Shown: piece after piece, positions 8,335-16,387 of the stretch
Numbering within the stretch: the first letter of the stretch is position 1
How the letters are laid out: the number at the start of each line of letters is the position of its first letter
NCBI GenBank assembly: GCA_002293365.1
Contig: DBDD01000176.1
Coordinates: 1 to 31,999, forward strand
Length of the DNA stretch: 31,999 nucleotides
From: Christensenella sp. UBA941
Lineage (GTDB): Bacteria; Bacillota; Clostridia; Christensenellales; UBA941
Reading direction: 5' to 3'
Translations under genes and position numbers: made by a program
The notes under the pieces: generated by a model
Seen by the model: the letters and a program-made list of their open reading frames with translations, nothing else
Told to the model about the DNA's origin: nothing
Databases searched by the model: none

Positions 8335-8919
8335 CTAATCAGCTATCGGCTTGCTTGGCGGGCTTATGGTAGGGTTCGACAGCCTGGGCGTCGGAATATG
8401 GTAAACGGGGACGTGTTCCCGCCGCGCAAGGCAAATGGTTTCGTACGTTCCCCCTCCGCCCGAAAACAGCGTTTCCTCGCCGTTCCATAGTGCAATTAGG
8501 AGGTGTGCGTTTTTTGCGATATATAGGCCTGCCTGGCGGTAGTAAAAACCGCGCGGGGGCGTATCCCCAGGCGCCGGTTCCAGCGGCTCGACGACAAACG
8601 CGCCTGATGCGCTCTTTAGCAATTTGCGGAACTCCTCCCGGGAATCCGAGTCAAAATCCCGCTCGTAATCCTCGCGCGCCATAGGCAGCGGCACGCTAAA
8701 CCGGCATCCCGCTTTCAGCGCCGCATGCGCGCAGATCCTGTCCGCGCCGTCTGCGAGCGAGGAAAGCACAGTAATCGGGAAGCGCGGATATCGCTCGCAT
8801 AGCCCGAGCAACAGCGATTCGACCTGCTTTTCAAGCATACCGGCGCATTCAGGAGGAATGTCCCGGTGTCCGGTTACGCCGGCGAAAATTGGCAAGGCGG
8901 CGGAATCAGACATTTGCAT
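8335..8919 (-). CDS. SLOG-superfamily protein, predicted nucleotide-binding
   Basis: A 194-residue Rossmann-like protein. It opens with PIFAGVTGHRDIP, the glycine-rich nucleotide loop, followed by SSLADGADRICAHAALKAG, VPLPMAREDYERDF, a second half with YYRQAGLYIAKNAHLLIALW and GGGGTYET near the end. This pattern belongs to the SLOG (SMF/DprA-LOG) superfamily, members of which are predicted to bind or process nucleotide signals in conflict systems. SLOG domains are often fused or linked to RyR domains, and a RyR domain occurs in the divergent neighbour. It has its own promoter region in the 130-bp divergent gap and an AGGAT ribosome site. It is the only minus-strand gene in the island. No catalytic activity can be claimed. 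Confidence 0.7.
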   Translation of the reverse strand: MQMSDSAALPIFAGVTGHRDIPPECAGMLEKQVESLLLGLCERYPRFPITVLSSLADGADRICAHAALKAGCRFSVPLPMAREDYERDFDSDSREEFRKLLKSASGAFVVEPLEPAPGDTPPRGFYYRQAGLYIAKNAHLLIALWNGEETLFSGGGGTYETICLARREHVPVYHIPTPRLSNPTISPPSKPIAD

Positions 8920-8970
8920 ATATCATCCTTTCAAAAAATCGCTGCGGGTTCTGCCAATATTATCACATTT

Positions 8971-8993
8971 GTGGTTTATTATCTTTATACCAC
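8971..8993. promoter_or_regulatory. Candidate operator in the divergent SLOG / HD-RelA promoter region
   Basis: GTGGTTTA and TATACCAC form inverted arms of 8 bp with one mismatch around a 7-bp AT-rich spacer. The site is central in the gap between two divergent genes and about 57 bases upstream of the HD-RelA-RyR start. The WYL regulator encoded downstream is the obvious candidate to bind it, but this is inference. The surrounding AT-rich bases leave several possible promoter elements. Confidence 0.4.
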
Positions 8994-9049
8994 GCCTTAG
9001 ATAAAGCCGCAATAATTACAAAATAATCGCATTGGAGGGAACGGCGCGC

Positions 9050-11776
9050 ATGTCAACCTTGAGAAAAGCCAAAGGAATCGCCCGCAAAGCGCATGATGGA
9101 CGTCAAGATAAAGGAGGCGTCCCGTATATAGAACATCCATTGGCCGTCGCGTCAAAAATGCCAACGGATGAATTAAAGATCGTCGCCGTGCTGCATGACG
9201 TCGTTGAGGATGAACCCGAAAGGTTCGGCTTTAACCAGCTTAAAAGCTATGGCTTTTCCGAGGCGGTAATCGCGGCGCTTGAATCCCTCACGCGGGGTGA
9301 AAACGAAAACTATTGGGATTACCTGCGCCGCGTCGCGGACAACGACTTGGCGATAGAAGTAAAGCTGGCGGATCTCGCGCACAATTCGGAACGAAGCAGG
9401 ATTCCCGCCCCGAAGCCGGAGGACATCGCCCGCTGGGAAAAATACCGCAAAGCCGCGGAGTATCTTTCCGACGTCAAGGCGTTTAAGGCGCACAATCAAA
9501 ATATTGATTTATCCAAAGAGCCCTTCAAGTATATTCTTCATCGCAAGCTGTACGCCGCCCTTCGCGAGGATTATTCGGCCCTATGCGATGCGCTGATGCT
9601 AGTTTTGGAATCGATATCAAAATCGGTCTGTCCTTCGGCGATCATACAGGGGCGAGCGAAGAATCTGGACAGCTTTACGGAAAAATGCGCCCGCAAAGCC
9701 AAAAAATACGGCAAGAGCCATTTTGCGATGATGACCGATCTATGCGGGACGAGGATTATCCTGCAAACCACGGGCCAGGTCGCCGAATTTTGCGAACTGC
9801 TCAAGCGATATTTCGAAATCGATGAAGAAAACAGCGAGGACGCCGGCTCGCGCCTGGGCAACGATCAGTTCGGCTATATATCGCAGCACTTTATCGTTTC
9901 CTATATGTTAGAGCTTACGAATATCCTCGGCGTGGAGATCGACGTGCAGCGTTTTAAAGGGATGAAGGCGGAAATCCAGGTGCGTACGCTGGCGCAGCAC
10001 ATCAACGCCGACACCTTGCACGACCGCCTGTATAAAACCGCCGTAGAGCCTCTGAAAGAGCATTGGCGCGAGGGCTCCAAGATAGCGGCGATGGCCGAAA
10101 TCCTTGACGGAAATCTAAATGCTTTCGTTGAAGCGTACGATAGATTTAGCCTGCACCAGCAATCATACATGGGCGTAGAAAAGATCAAAGAGGAGCTCCT
10201 TATTCTCGAAGCGATGAATTTCGGCGAGACTTATCCGTTTACCAAGTTTAGGAACTCGCTGAAAATGGCGGCGTATCTTAGAAATCTTGGCCGCAATTCC
10301 GAAATTGTCGATTTGCTAGAAGCTTTTGTATCGGCGGAGGCGCAAGGAAACCTGAAGCTAGATTTGCTCTTCCAAACGCGCCTCTGGTTTGAGTACGGGC
10401 TTGCGCTGTTAGGCTCCGGCCAGCAGTCCCACATAGCCCACGACTATATCGGCAATGCGCTTGAAAGCTATGAATGGCTGGAAACCGATAGAAGCTCGAA
10501 GTGGCAGGATGCCAAGCGCTTCTATGTCTCCATGGCGCTTATCGCAGGAACGCTCGCGCACAGAAAGGACTGGCTCGACCGCGCCTTGCGCTTAGATTTT
10601 ACCAATCCCTATGCGTGCGCGGAGCTCCTCCCCCATACCGAATTGGATCCAAGCCTGATACACGGCGCAATATCGGCGGCGGAGGATCATCTGCGCGGCG
10701 GCATAAACGAGCCGGAGGTGCATTTCGTTTTGGGAAGGCTGTGGTTTGCGCTCAGCGAAGACGAAGACGCGCGCGCCATAGGTTATTTCCTCGACGGATT
10801 GTTGTTCTATCTTTTTCGCGCAGAAAAAGAGAACATTCGCGTCCGTCAAGTATTAGAAAGAGAGATACAATATTTAAGCGGCAGAAAGATGGATAAAGCG
10901 AAAAAAACGCTCGCCGGCTTAGCAAAGCTTGCCTTTGGGCGAGTATATGAGGACGCGTCCGCCGCGGCGGACAAAACCATTTGGGTCATAAGCCACAACG
11001 CCGTCTTGGCCTCGTCCGCACCGGGATATAGCATTCGCGCGTTTAATGCCCGCGACTTCGCGGGGCGCGTAAAAGAGATGACGGAAGCCCCAGGGTATCT
11101 GTTTATGGAATCCGGCGGGGAACTCGACGAGCTGCTCGTTAAGGCGGCGCTGATTATCGGGCTAAAGGTTGTCAGCACGTCAAAGGATATGAATCTGCGC
11201 CTGGCGCTAAACGACAAGGTTCGCGGAACCAAGCGTTTCTATACGCTGCCCTTAGAGGCCGAGAGCCTGACGGGACTGTTTTCCGAGCGCAAATCATATC
11301 TTACAGAAGCGCAAATCGATTCGGTCGCGAAGAACGCGCACGAACGCTATGTCGCGCAGCGGTTTAAGAAAATGCGTGATAGCGGCGAAACCCCCGGTGA
11401 TTTGGGCGAGCGCACCGCGTTTTGGGCCAAACTCGACGAAACCTATAAATCGTCGAACCTCGATCAAGCCGCGTTTACGCCCGTTATGTTTGCCGCGCTG
11501 GGATATAAGTTCACATCGAATCGCAAAGGAGCGAAGGGCTGGGACGATCTATCGGCTACCGAGCAGGAACGCCTGGCGAGGATCGAGCACGGCCGATGGA
11601 ACGCCGAGCGGACGATGGCGGGATGGAGCTATTATCACAAGCGCGATAACAAAAAGCTCCTGCATAACCTCATCGTCGCGTGGGATGAGCTATCCGAGGA
11701 AGATCAGTATTTTGACACGAGCGTTATAAACAATTTTGCCGAAGCGGGGCTGTATCTGCATAAGATTAGGAAGTGA
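9050..11776 (+). CDS. Alarmone enzyme fusion: HD hydrolase + RelA/SpoT synthetase + RyR domain
   Basis: A 908-residue fusion. Residues 1-140 match MESH1/SpoT-type HD hydrolases, with H29, H49-D50, E53-D54 and D108 all present (YIEHP, LHDVVED, KLADLAHN). Residues ~195-340 form a RelA/SpoT nucleotidyltransferase: R202-x-K204, S208, K212, D230 in DLCGTR, Y276-x-S-x-H280 and E308 in EIQVRT. These are the residues needed for pyrophosphate transfer, so both halves look active. Residues ~340-640 are helical and TPR-like. A Rossmann-like stretch at ~640-740 follows. Residues ~794-900 are a RyR domain with E846-H847, W850, R854 and G858-W859. No TGS or ACT domain is present, unlike housekeeping RSH proteins. 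ATG at 9050 is set by GGAGGG upstream. The product could be (p)ppGpp, another alarmone or modified tRNA. Confidence 0.88.
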   Translation: MSTLRKAKGIARKAHDGRQDKGGVPYIEHPLAVASKMPTDELKIVAVLHDVVEDEPERFGFNQLKSYGFSEAVIAALESLTRGENENYWDYLRRVADNDLAIEVKLADLAHNSERSRIPAPKPEDIARWEKYRKAAEYLSDVKAFKAHNQNIDLSKEPFKYILHRKLYAALREDYSALCDALMLVLESISKSVCPSAIIQGRAKNLDSFTEKCARKAKKYGKSHFAMMTDLCGTRIILQTTGQVAEFCELLKRYFEIDEENSEDAGSRLGNDQFGYISQHFIVSYMLELTNILGVEIDVQRFKGMKAEIQVRTLAQHINADTLHDRLYKTAVEPLKEHWREGSKIAAMAEILDGNLNAFVEAYDRFSLHQQSYMGVEKIKEELLILEAMNFGETYPFTKFRNSLKMAAYLRNLGRNSEIVDLLEAFVSAEAQGNLKLDLLFQTRLWFEYGLALLGSGQQSHIAHDYIGNALESYEWLETDRSSKWQDAKRFYVSMALIAGTLAHRKDWLDRALRLDFTNPYACAELLPHTELDPSLIHGAISAAEDHLRGGINEPEVHFVLGRLWFALSEDEDARAIGYFLDGLLFYLFRAEKENIRVRQVLEREIQYLSGRKMDKAKKTLAGLAKLAFGRVYEDASAAADKTIWVISHNAVLASSAPGYSIRAFNARDFAGRVKEMTEAPGYLFMESGGELDELLVKAALIIGLKVVSTSKDMNLRLALNDKVRGTKRFYTLPLEAESLTGLFSERKSYLTEAQIDSVAKNAHERYVAQRFKKMRDSGETPGDLGERTAFWAKLDETYKSSNLDQAAFTPVMFAALGYKFTSNRKGAKGWDDLSATEQERLARIEHGRWNAERTMAGWSYYHKRDNKKLLHNLIVAWDELSEEDQYFDTSVINNFAEAGLYLHKIRK

Positions 11777-11781
11777 ACCAC

Positions 11782-12816
11782 ATGCACACATCCGACCTCA
11801 ACGCCCCCAGAACTAGGCTCCTAGAGCTATACCGCATATTGGAATCAGCCGCCGCGACGACAGGGCATATCAGCATGCGCGACATGAAAAAGCGTCTGGA
11901 CGAGCGGCTTGGCTTGGGAGAGTATGACCGCAGGACGATGTACGAGGATTTATGCTTGCTCGACGCCATAACCAACCTTAGCGTAGCGTACGATAAAAGG
12001 CTAAGGGTGCATAATGTCGCCCTAAAGGAAAATCTCACTAAGCAGGAGCTGCAAATCGTCGTCAACGCTATCCTTTCGGCCCGCTTCGACTCCGAAATCG
12101 AATCCGGCTCTCTAGCGCACAAGCTATACGCGCTGAGCGGCTACAAAAAAGCGCCGGGTTTGGCGCCAAGCGCAGTAGGTAGAGTCAAGCTCGGCGCGGG
12201 CGAAGATACCTTGGATAAGCTGGCGTTCATTCAAAACGCCATAGAAAAGAAGCGCAAGATCATGTTTGATTACCGCAAATATACGCTTAACAAAAAGTTC
12301 GAGGTCGTCCGCGCTGGCTGCCTCGTAAGCCCATATAAGATCCTTTGGCAAAACGACATGCTCTATCTTGTGGGCAACTTCGAAGGCAACAGCTTTGCCC
12401 ATTACCGCCTAGAGCGTATATGCAATCTGCGCATTATGAAAGAAAAGCGCAAGCCCGTAGACGATATCGTCGGCGTTGGCAAGCCGTTCGACGAGGCCGA
12501 GTATCTGCGGCTGGCTGTAGGGCTTTCCCGCGGCGAACGAACGCGAGTTGTCATACGCTTCCAAAGCGCCGCTTTGAATGATGTTCTCGACAGTCTTGGA
12601 AAAGACGTACGCTTAAGCCCGGAAGGGAATAGCGGCTTTACTTTGGACGACAAGGTATTGCTAAACAAAAAATTTATCCGCTGGGTTTTGGGTTTTGGCG
12701 CGTCAGCGGAGGTATTGGAGCCTAAAACGCTGCGCGAAGAGGTTGCGGCTGTTATAAAAGAAGCCGGGAAAGTATACGATGATGTGCATCATGAGTGCAC
12801 AGGCAATATGCGATAA
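11782..12816 (+). CDS. WYL-domain transcriptional regulator
   Basis: A 344-residue protein with an N-terminal winged-helix part (residues ~10-65, containing ISMRDMKKRLDERLG and YDRRTMYEDLCLLD), a central WYL domain (VSPYKILWQNDMLYLVGNFE, where the family's WYL motif reads MLYL, then HYRLERI) and a C-terminal WCX part (IRWVLGFGASAEVLEP). WYL regulators bind ligands through this domain and often control phage-defence operons, for example CapW and BrxR. ATG at 11782 has AGGAAG upstream; an overlapping GTG at 11773 is the alternative. The gene starts six bases after the HD-RelA-RyR stop, which implies translational coupling. Likely target: the inverted repeat at 8971-8993 (inference). Confidence 0.88.
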   Translation: MHTSDLNAPRTRLLELYRILESAAATTGHISMRDMKKRLDERLGLGEYDRRTMYEDLCLLDAITNLSVAYDKRLRVHNVALKENLTKQELQIVVNAILSARFDSEIESGSLAHKLYALSGYKKAPGLAPSAVGRVKLGAGEDTLDKLAFIQNAIEKKRKIMFDYRKYTLNKKFEVVRAGCLVSPYKILWQNDMLYLVGNFEGNSFAHYRLERICNLRIMKEKRKPVDDIVGVGKPFDEAEYLRLAVGLSRGERTRVVIRFQSAALNDVLDSLGKDVRLSPEGNSGFTLDDKVLLNKKFIRWVLGFGASAEVLEPKTLREEVAAVIKEAGKVYDDVHHECTGNMR

Positions 12817-12842
12817 TTGTAGCGAGAAGGAGGATAACGAAG

Positions 12843-14315
12843 ATGCTGCTCAATCTCTTTCATCACAAGGACGACGCGTCCTTCACGAAAGCCATAGCGC
12901 CAGTCAAGCAATCCTATGTTACCGGGAAATACATCGCAGGCGATAAAGCCTTGGCGCTGCCTTTTGCAGAAGATTATTCGAAGATGTTCGGCACGGCCGC
13001 AAAGGCAAATCCGGCGGAAGCGGCAACCCTCCTGGACAAAAGCGTCGAGGGGCATTACAACCATTTTTGTAACGTCGTCGCAGCGCTGGTGCATATCATC
13101 ACATACGCTCAAGGCCATATGGAGGCGCTTTTGCCGGAAGGCGAGACGGACGCCGAGCAAGATTTTTCCGATCAGCGCAGGCTGAATAACATGTTCAAGG
13201 CCTATTATCACGACGTCGGCAAGACGATAGTTTCGCGCAAGCACGCGGTCGAGGGCAGCGCGCTGTTCGCCGAGCCGAAGGCCTCCGTTCGCTTTCGCTT
13301 CGAGGAGATTTTCGCTCAGTATCCTGGCTGTAAAACAGATTCGCGCACGCTTGCGGATTACGCCGAAAACATCGGCGCGCATGATCTTTTTGGCACCATC
13401 AGTACCGGCGAAAACGGAATCCTAAGCGCAAGCGGCGTCATAGACAAGTTTAATAGCCTGTATTGCAACAAAATAACCGCTGTGAAAACCGCCGTATTCG
13501 ATTTGTGGCTATTAAACGTCGCGGATATTATCGTGTCCATTAACGACCATATACCCGGGAAAACAAAATGGAACGCGCAGCCGTGGCAGTGGGTCGCGCC
13601 CGGAAATATGAACGGCTACATAGAAAAGCTCTTGAATTCATATAAGGGCGCGTATCTGTTGGAGGATCTCGATTTTTCGCTGCAAATCGCCGGCCAAGGC
13701 AATGCCTTCGCATACGCCAAAGCCTTGGCCGAAAGGCGCGCCGCCTACCGGTTCCAACGCCTTGCGCGGCAAACCCTGGGCGACGTTTTAGAGAGAAGCA
13801 AAACGTTTCCGGCCGGTTTAAAAGACGCGGCGATCAAACTCTTGGAGGACAAAGCCTTGATCCCCTCCATCGAAGCTCTCCTTCGCGGGGAATTTGGCGA
13901 AAGCTTCGGCGAGTATTTCGGAACGATGCTGCAATTCGACTATGCCCTGGGGTTCTTCAATACATTGGCCAAGCGGGCAGTAACATGGCTCGAAGTAGAG
14001 CTATCGGGCGGGTCGTTTCGTACGGGATGGCTGTACAATCAAAAGATTCCAACGGAAAACGAGTATAGCGGCGAGTTTATAGACCGCTACAACGCCGAGT
14101 GCGTCGTCAATAACTTCATGATGGTGCTGGCGGGGGTCTTCGGAGAGATTCACAGGCTAACGGCGGATCAAGGCTGCTGGAACATCGAATTTGAAGACGC
14201 TGGCAATCGACTGACCGACTCCAAAGCCGAAAAGCTTCTGTATTTCGACGGCGCGTACCGCGCGGGGAACGCAAGGGTGCTGCTTATGCGGGAGATCATG
14301 CTGTACAAAGGGTAA
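12843..14315 (+). CDS. HD-domain phosphohydrolase-like protein
   Basis: A 490-residue protein with the marks of an HD metal-dependent phosphohydrolase: H71 and H74 in GHYNHF, H123-D124 in YYHDVGKTIVSRKHA with H134, H180-D181 and D228 in LLNVADII. The HDxGK form with a following histidine resembles HD proteins that cleave nucleotides or cyclic dinucleotides, but no GYP motif is seen. The C-terminal half (residues ~250-490) is not recognised. ATG at 12843 is chosen for its AAGGAGG nine bases upstream; this gives an MLLNLFHHKD start, loosely like the MGLF starts nearby. It follows the WYL gene by 26 bp. It may degrade the nucleotide signal made by the upstream synthetase (inference). Confidence 0.75.
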   Translation: MLLNLFHHKDDASFTKAIAPVKQSYVTGKYIAGDKALALPFAEDYSKMFGTAAKANPAEAATLLDKSVEGHYNHFCNVVAALVHIITYAQGHMEALLPEGETDAEQDFSDQRRLNNMFKAYYHDVGKTIVSRKHAVEGSALFAEPKASVRFRFEEIFAQYPGCKTDSRTLADYAENIGAHDLFGTISTGENGILSASGVIDKFNSLYCNKITAVKTAVFDLWLLNVADIIVSINDHIPGKTKWNAQPWQWVAPGNMNGYIEKLLNSYKGAYLLEDLDFSLQIAGQGNAFAYAKALAERRAAYRFQRLARQTLGDVLERSKTFPAGLKDAAIKLLEDKALIPSIEALLRGEFGESFGEYFGTMLQFDYALGFFNTLAKRAVTWLEVELSGGSFRTGWLYNQKIPTENEYSGEFIDRYNAECVVNNFMMVLAGVFGEIHRLTADQGCWNIEFEDAGNRLTDSKAEKLLYFDGAYRAGNARVLLMREIMLYKG

Positions 14316-14358
14316 AGAGGGCCGTTTTTATAATTATTTGAAAGGCAAGGTGCAAAAC

Positions 14359-14727
14359 ATGGGATTATTTACTCGGAACAACAATCAGCCACCGGCGTCC
14401 GGCGATGACGGAGGGCTCAGGCGCGTATCCGTATATTTTGTGAGCATATTCGGCGAAACAGTCGAAATACCATGGATGTCTCAAGAGGACATTAGACTGC
14501 TGACCGATAAGCTCACGGATCGTGCGCATGCGGAGCGAATAAAAGCGTTTATGCAAGCACATCAGGTTGAGCAGTTCAGATTGCCCGGCGATATGCCGGA
14601 AATAAAGTCGCAGGAGCAGTTTGTCGCTTATGTGAATAGGGAGATTTTCCCTAAGCATCCGGGCGCGACCATAAATCTAGTAAATACAAGGGAAATGCTT
14701 TGGTTTTTGGTCTCCGATCATAAATAA
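14359..14727 (+). CDS. Unknown small protein with MGLFTRN start
   Basis: A 122-residue protein with no recognised family. It starts MGLFTRNNNQPPASGDDGG, a flexible polar leader, followed by an alpha/beta domain (RVSVYFVSIFGETVEIPWMS, EDIRLLTDKLTDRAHAERI, a C-terminal MLWFLVSDH strand). ATG at 14359 is preferred for its GGCAAGGTG upstream; an in-frame alternative start lies at 14338. It is the last gene of the island, 43 bp after the HD gene, and is followed by a strong hairpin. Its N-terminus resembles those of the products at 2315, 2677 and 7852, which ties the two halves of the island together. Confidence 0.7.
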   Translation: MGLFTRNNNQPPASGDDGGLRRVSVYFVSIFGETVEIPWMSQEDIRLLTDKLTDRAHAERIKAFMQAHQVEQFRLPGDMPEIKSQEQFVAYVNREIFPKHPGATINLVNTREMLWFLVSDHK

Positions 14728-14821
14728 GGGGGGCCCGCCATCTGGAATACGCCTGGGACGGCATCGCCGGATGGAGAAAATAAGGCTGGGAAAAGGTCGG
14801 GTATTAACTCCGGATTATAAT

Positions 14822-14858
14822 AATAACTTCCCGGCGGTTTCGCCGCCGGGAAGTTATT
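14822..14858. terminator. Bidirectional terminator-like hairpin closing the island
   Basis: A perfect 16-bp stem (AATAACTTCCCGGCGG with its complement) encloses the loop TTTCG. It lies between the last plus-strand island gene and the convergent deoR-like gene. Short T-containing runs follow on both strands, so it may stop transcription both ways. The 94 bases before it hold no gene I can support. Confidence 0.8.
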
Positions 14859-14898
14859 AGGTTCTTTATGCAGCAAACAATGCTCGCTTGACAGCCAT

Positions 14899-15681
14899 TT
14901 ATGCTTCGATCACCTCAACGCCCTGAAGCCGCATAGCATTCAGCTCGGACGCGCTTGCCTCGTTCTTATCCGTTACCAAAACGTTTACGCAGGAAATCGG
15001 CGAGATATAGGCAAAGCCTTCTTTTCCGATTTTAGAATGATCCGCAACCACCAATACCCGATTCACCCTTTCAAGCATGCGTCTTGATACATCGGCCTCC
15101 TGATGATGATAAGTCGTCAGGCCATGACTGGCGCTAATCCCGTCGGTCGCAACAACCATCTTCTCAACACGGTATTTTTGTATCTGCGCTATGGTATCGT
15201 TTCCGTATGAAAACTGATATTGCAAGTCCAACTGTCCGCCTAGCAAAATAACGTTGACGGAATTATTGTACGCGAACTCCTGAGCGATCAGCAGTGCGTT
15301 AGTTACAACCGTTAAGTTGCTGCGTTCCGCAAGTTCTTTTGCGAGATAGCGCGTTGTCGTTCCCGAATCGATCATCAGCGTGTCGCCGTCTTTGATTAAG
15401 GCCGCGCAAGCTTGCGCGATGCGAACCTTTTCCGCTTTATTAATATTCATGCGGTCGTTCAAGGACATATCGTAGTACGATTTTTTAGTGCTCACCGCGC
15501 CTCCATGAACCCGGCGCAAAAGCCCCATCTGCTCCATCTCCGACAAATCGTTGCGAATCGAAACATCTGATATGCCAAAAACATCAACGAGATCGGACAC
15601 CTTCACTCTGTCTTCTTTTTTCAGCAATTCCATGATGTCATTTCTTCGCCGGGCCGTATCGCGATTCTTTATGGGCGCCAT
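14899..15681 (-). CDS. DeoR-family transcriptional repressor
   Basis: A 260-residue protein with a DeoR helix-turn-helix at residues 12-65 (RRRNDIMELLKKEDRVKVSD, GISDVSIRNDLSEME, LLRRVHGGAV) and a sugar-phosphate-binding DeoRC domain after it (GDTLMIDSGTTTRYLAKEL, VILLGGQLD, VVADHSKIG). DeoR proteins are released from DNA by a phosphorylated sugar. The ATG at 15681 is one base beyond the stop of the SIS gene, whose last codons supply the GGAGAGGAA ribosome site, so the two form one operon and are translationally coupled. The effector is probably the sugar phosphate handled by the SIS protein. A likely operator is the palindrome at 16328-16337. Confidence 0.92.
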   Translation of the reverse strand: MAPIKNRDTARRRNDIMELLKKEDRVKVSDLVDVFGISDVSIRNDLSEMEQMGLLRRVHGGAVSTKKSYYDMSLNDRMNINKAEKVRIAQACAALIKDGDTLMIDSGTTTRYLAKELAERSNLTVVTNALLIAQEFAYNNSVNVILLGGQLDLQYQFSYGNDTIAQIQKYRVEKMVVATDGISASHGLTTYHHQEADVSRRMLERVNRVLVVADHSKIGKEGFAYISPISCVNVLVTDKNEASASELNAMRLQGVEVIEA

Positions 15682-15682
15682 A

Positions 15683-16282
15683 TTATTCCTCTCCGTTTAA
15701 ACGCTCGCCGACCGCGCCTCCGGGATGGATCAAGGCGAATTGTTCGCCGATAAATCCCGTTTCTTCCATAACGGCAACCTGCAGCGCGTCAAATATGGCG
15801 GCAAGTGTGACAAAGCTGCTTGTTCCCTGCATGTCGTACTTATCCGTTTCGCGATATACCCGCATGGGCAGCGTAACGTCGCTCATTTGCGCCATTGGCG
15901 AGCTCGCGTTTTCGGTTATGGACAGGACACAGGCGCTCTTCTTCTTTGCAATTTCGATGATCGGCAGCAACTCGGCCGTTTTTCCGCCGCGCGAAGCCGC
16001 CACCAAAACGTCGCCCTCCTGCAAAAAGCCGGTAGCGCCATGTACCGCCTCGGATGGAGAAAGGAACCTTGCCGGACGCTCGATACAGCACATCGAATGG
16101 GCGAAGTGCCGGCACGCGATACCCGAATGGCCGCAGCCGCTAACGGCAATGCGCTCCGCTTTCGCGAGTATCTCAACAGCTTTAGCGAACGCCTCCCAAT
16201 CCATGCCTTGGACGCTGTCTTGAATAGCTTTCGCTTCGATAAAAAATGAATTTCTAGCAAGTTCTAACGCTTCTTTCTTCAA
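15683..16282 (-). CDS. SIS-domain sugar-phosphate isomerase (KpsF/GutQ-like, no CBS domains)
   Basis: A 199-residue single SIS domain. The phosphate-binding turn is VSGCGHSGIACRHFAHSM, followed by PSEAVHGATGFLQEGDVLVA, SRGGKTAELL, VLSITENASSPMAQMSDV and the C-terminal FALIHPGGAVGERL that is typical of arabinose-5-phosphate isomerases (KpsF, KdsD, GutQ). It lacks their CBS pair and is therefore closer to stand-alone members. The start is TTG at 16282, supported by GGGAGGGG seven bases upstream. It is the first gene of the operon with the DeoR regulator and has a good promoter at 16317-16345. The exact sugar is unknown. Confidence 0.88.
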   Translation of the reverse strand: MKKEALELARNSFFIEAKAIQDSVQGMDWEAFAKAVEILAKAERIAVSGCGHSGIACRHFAHSMCCIERPARFLSPSEAVHGATGFLQEGDVLVAASRGGKTAELLPIIEIAKKKSACVLSITENASSPMAQMSDVTLPMRVYRETDKYDMQGTSSFVTLAAIFDALQVAVMEETGFIGEQFALIHPGGAVGERLNGEE

Positions 16283-16316
16283 ACCCGAGCCCCTCCCCCG
16301 TCAACTGTATTTTTCG

Positions 16317-16345
16317 ATTGTAACATGATTCCGGAATATAATCAA
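16317..16345 (-). promoter_or_regulatory. Promoter of the SIS-DeoR operon with palindromic operator in its spacer
   Basis: On the minus strand TTGATT (16345-16340) and TACAAT (16322-16317) are separated by exactly 17 bases, a good sigma-A promoter. Inside the spacer lies the perfect palindrome ATTCCGGAAT (16328-16337), well placed for repression by the DeoR product. The TTG start codon is 35 bases downstream of the -10. Confidence 0.65.
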
Positions 16346-16387
16346 CGCCAAAACGAATTCAATACATAAGATAAATATAAATTAATG

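Noticed and set aside
14728..14821. Short peptide frame (LEYAWDGIAGWRK) recalling a RyR core
   Set aside because: It has 13 residues, no start codon and only a loose EH-RW-GW likeness; too little to call a remnant.
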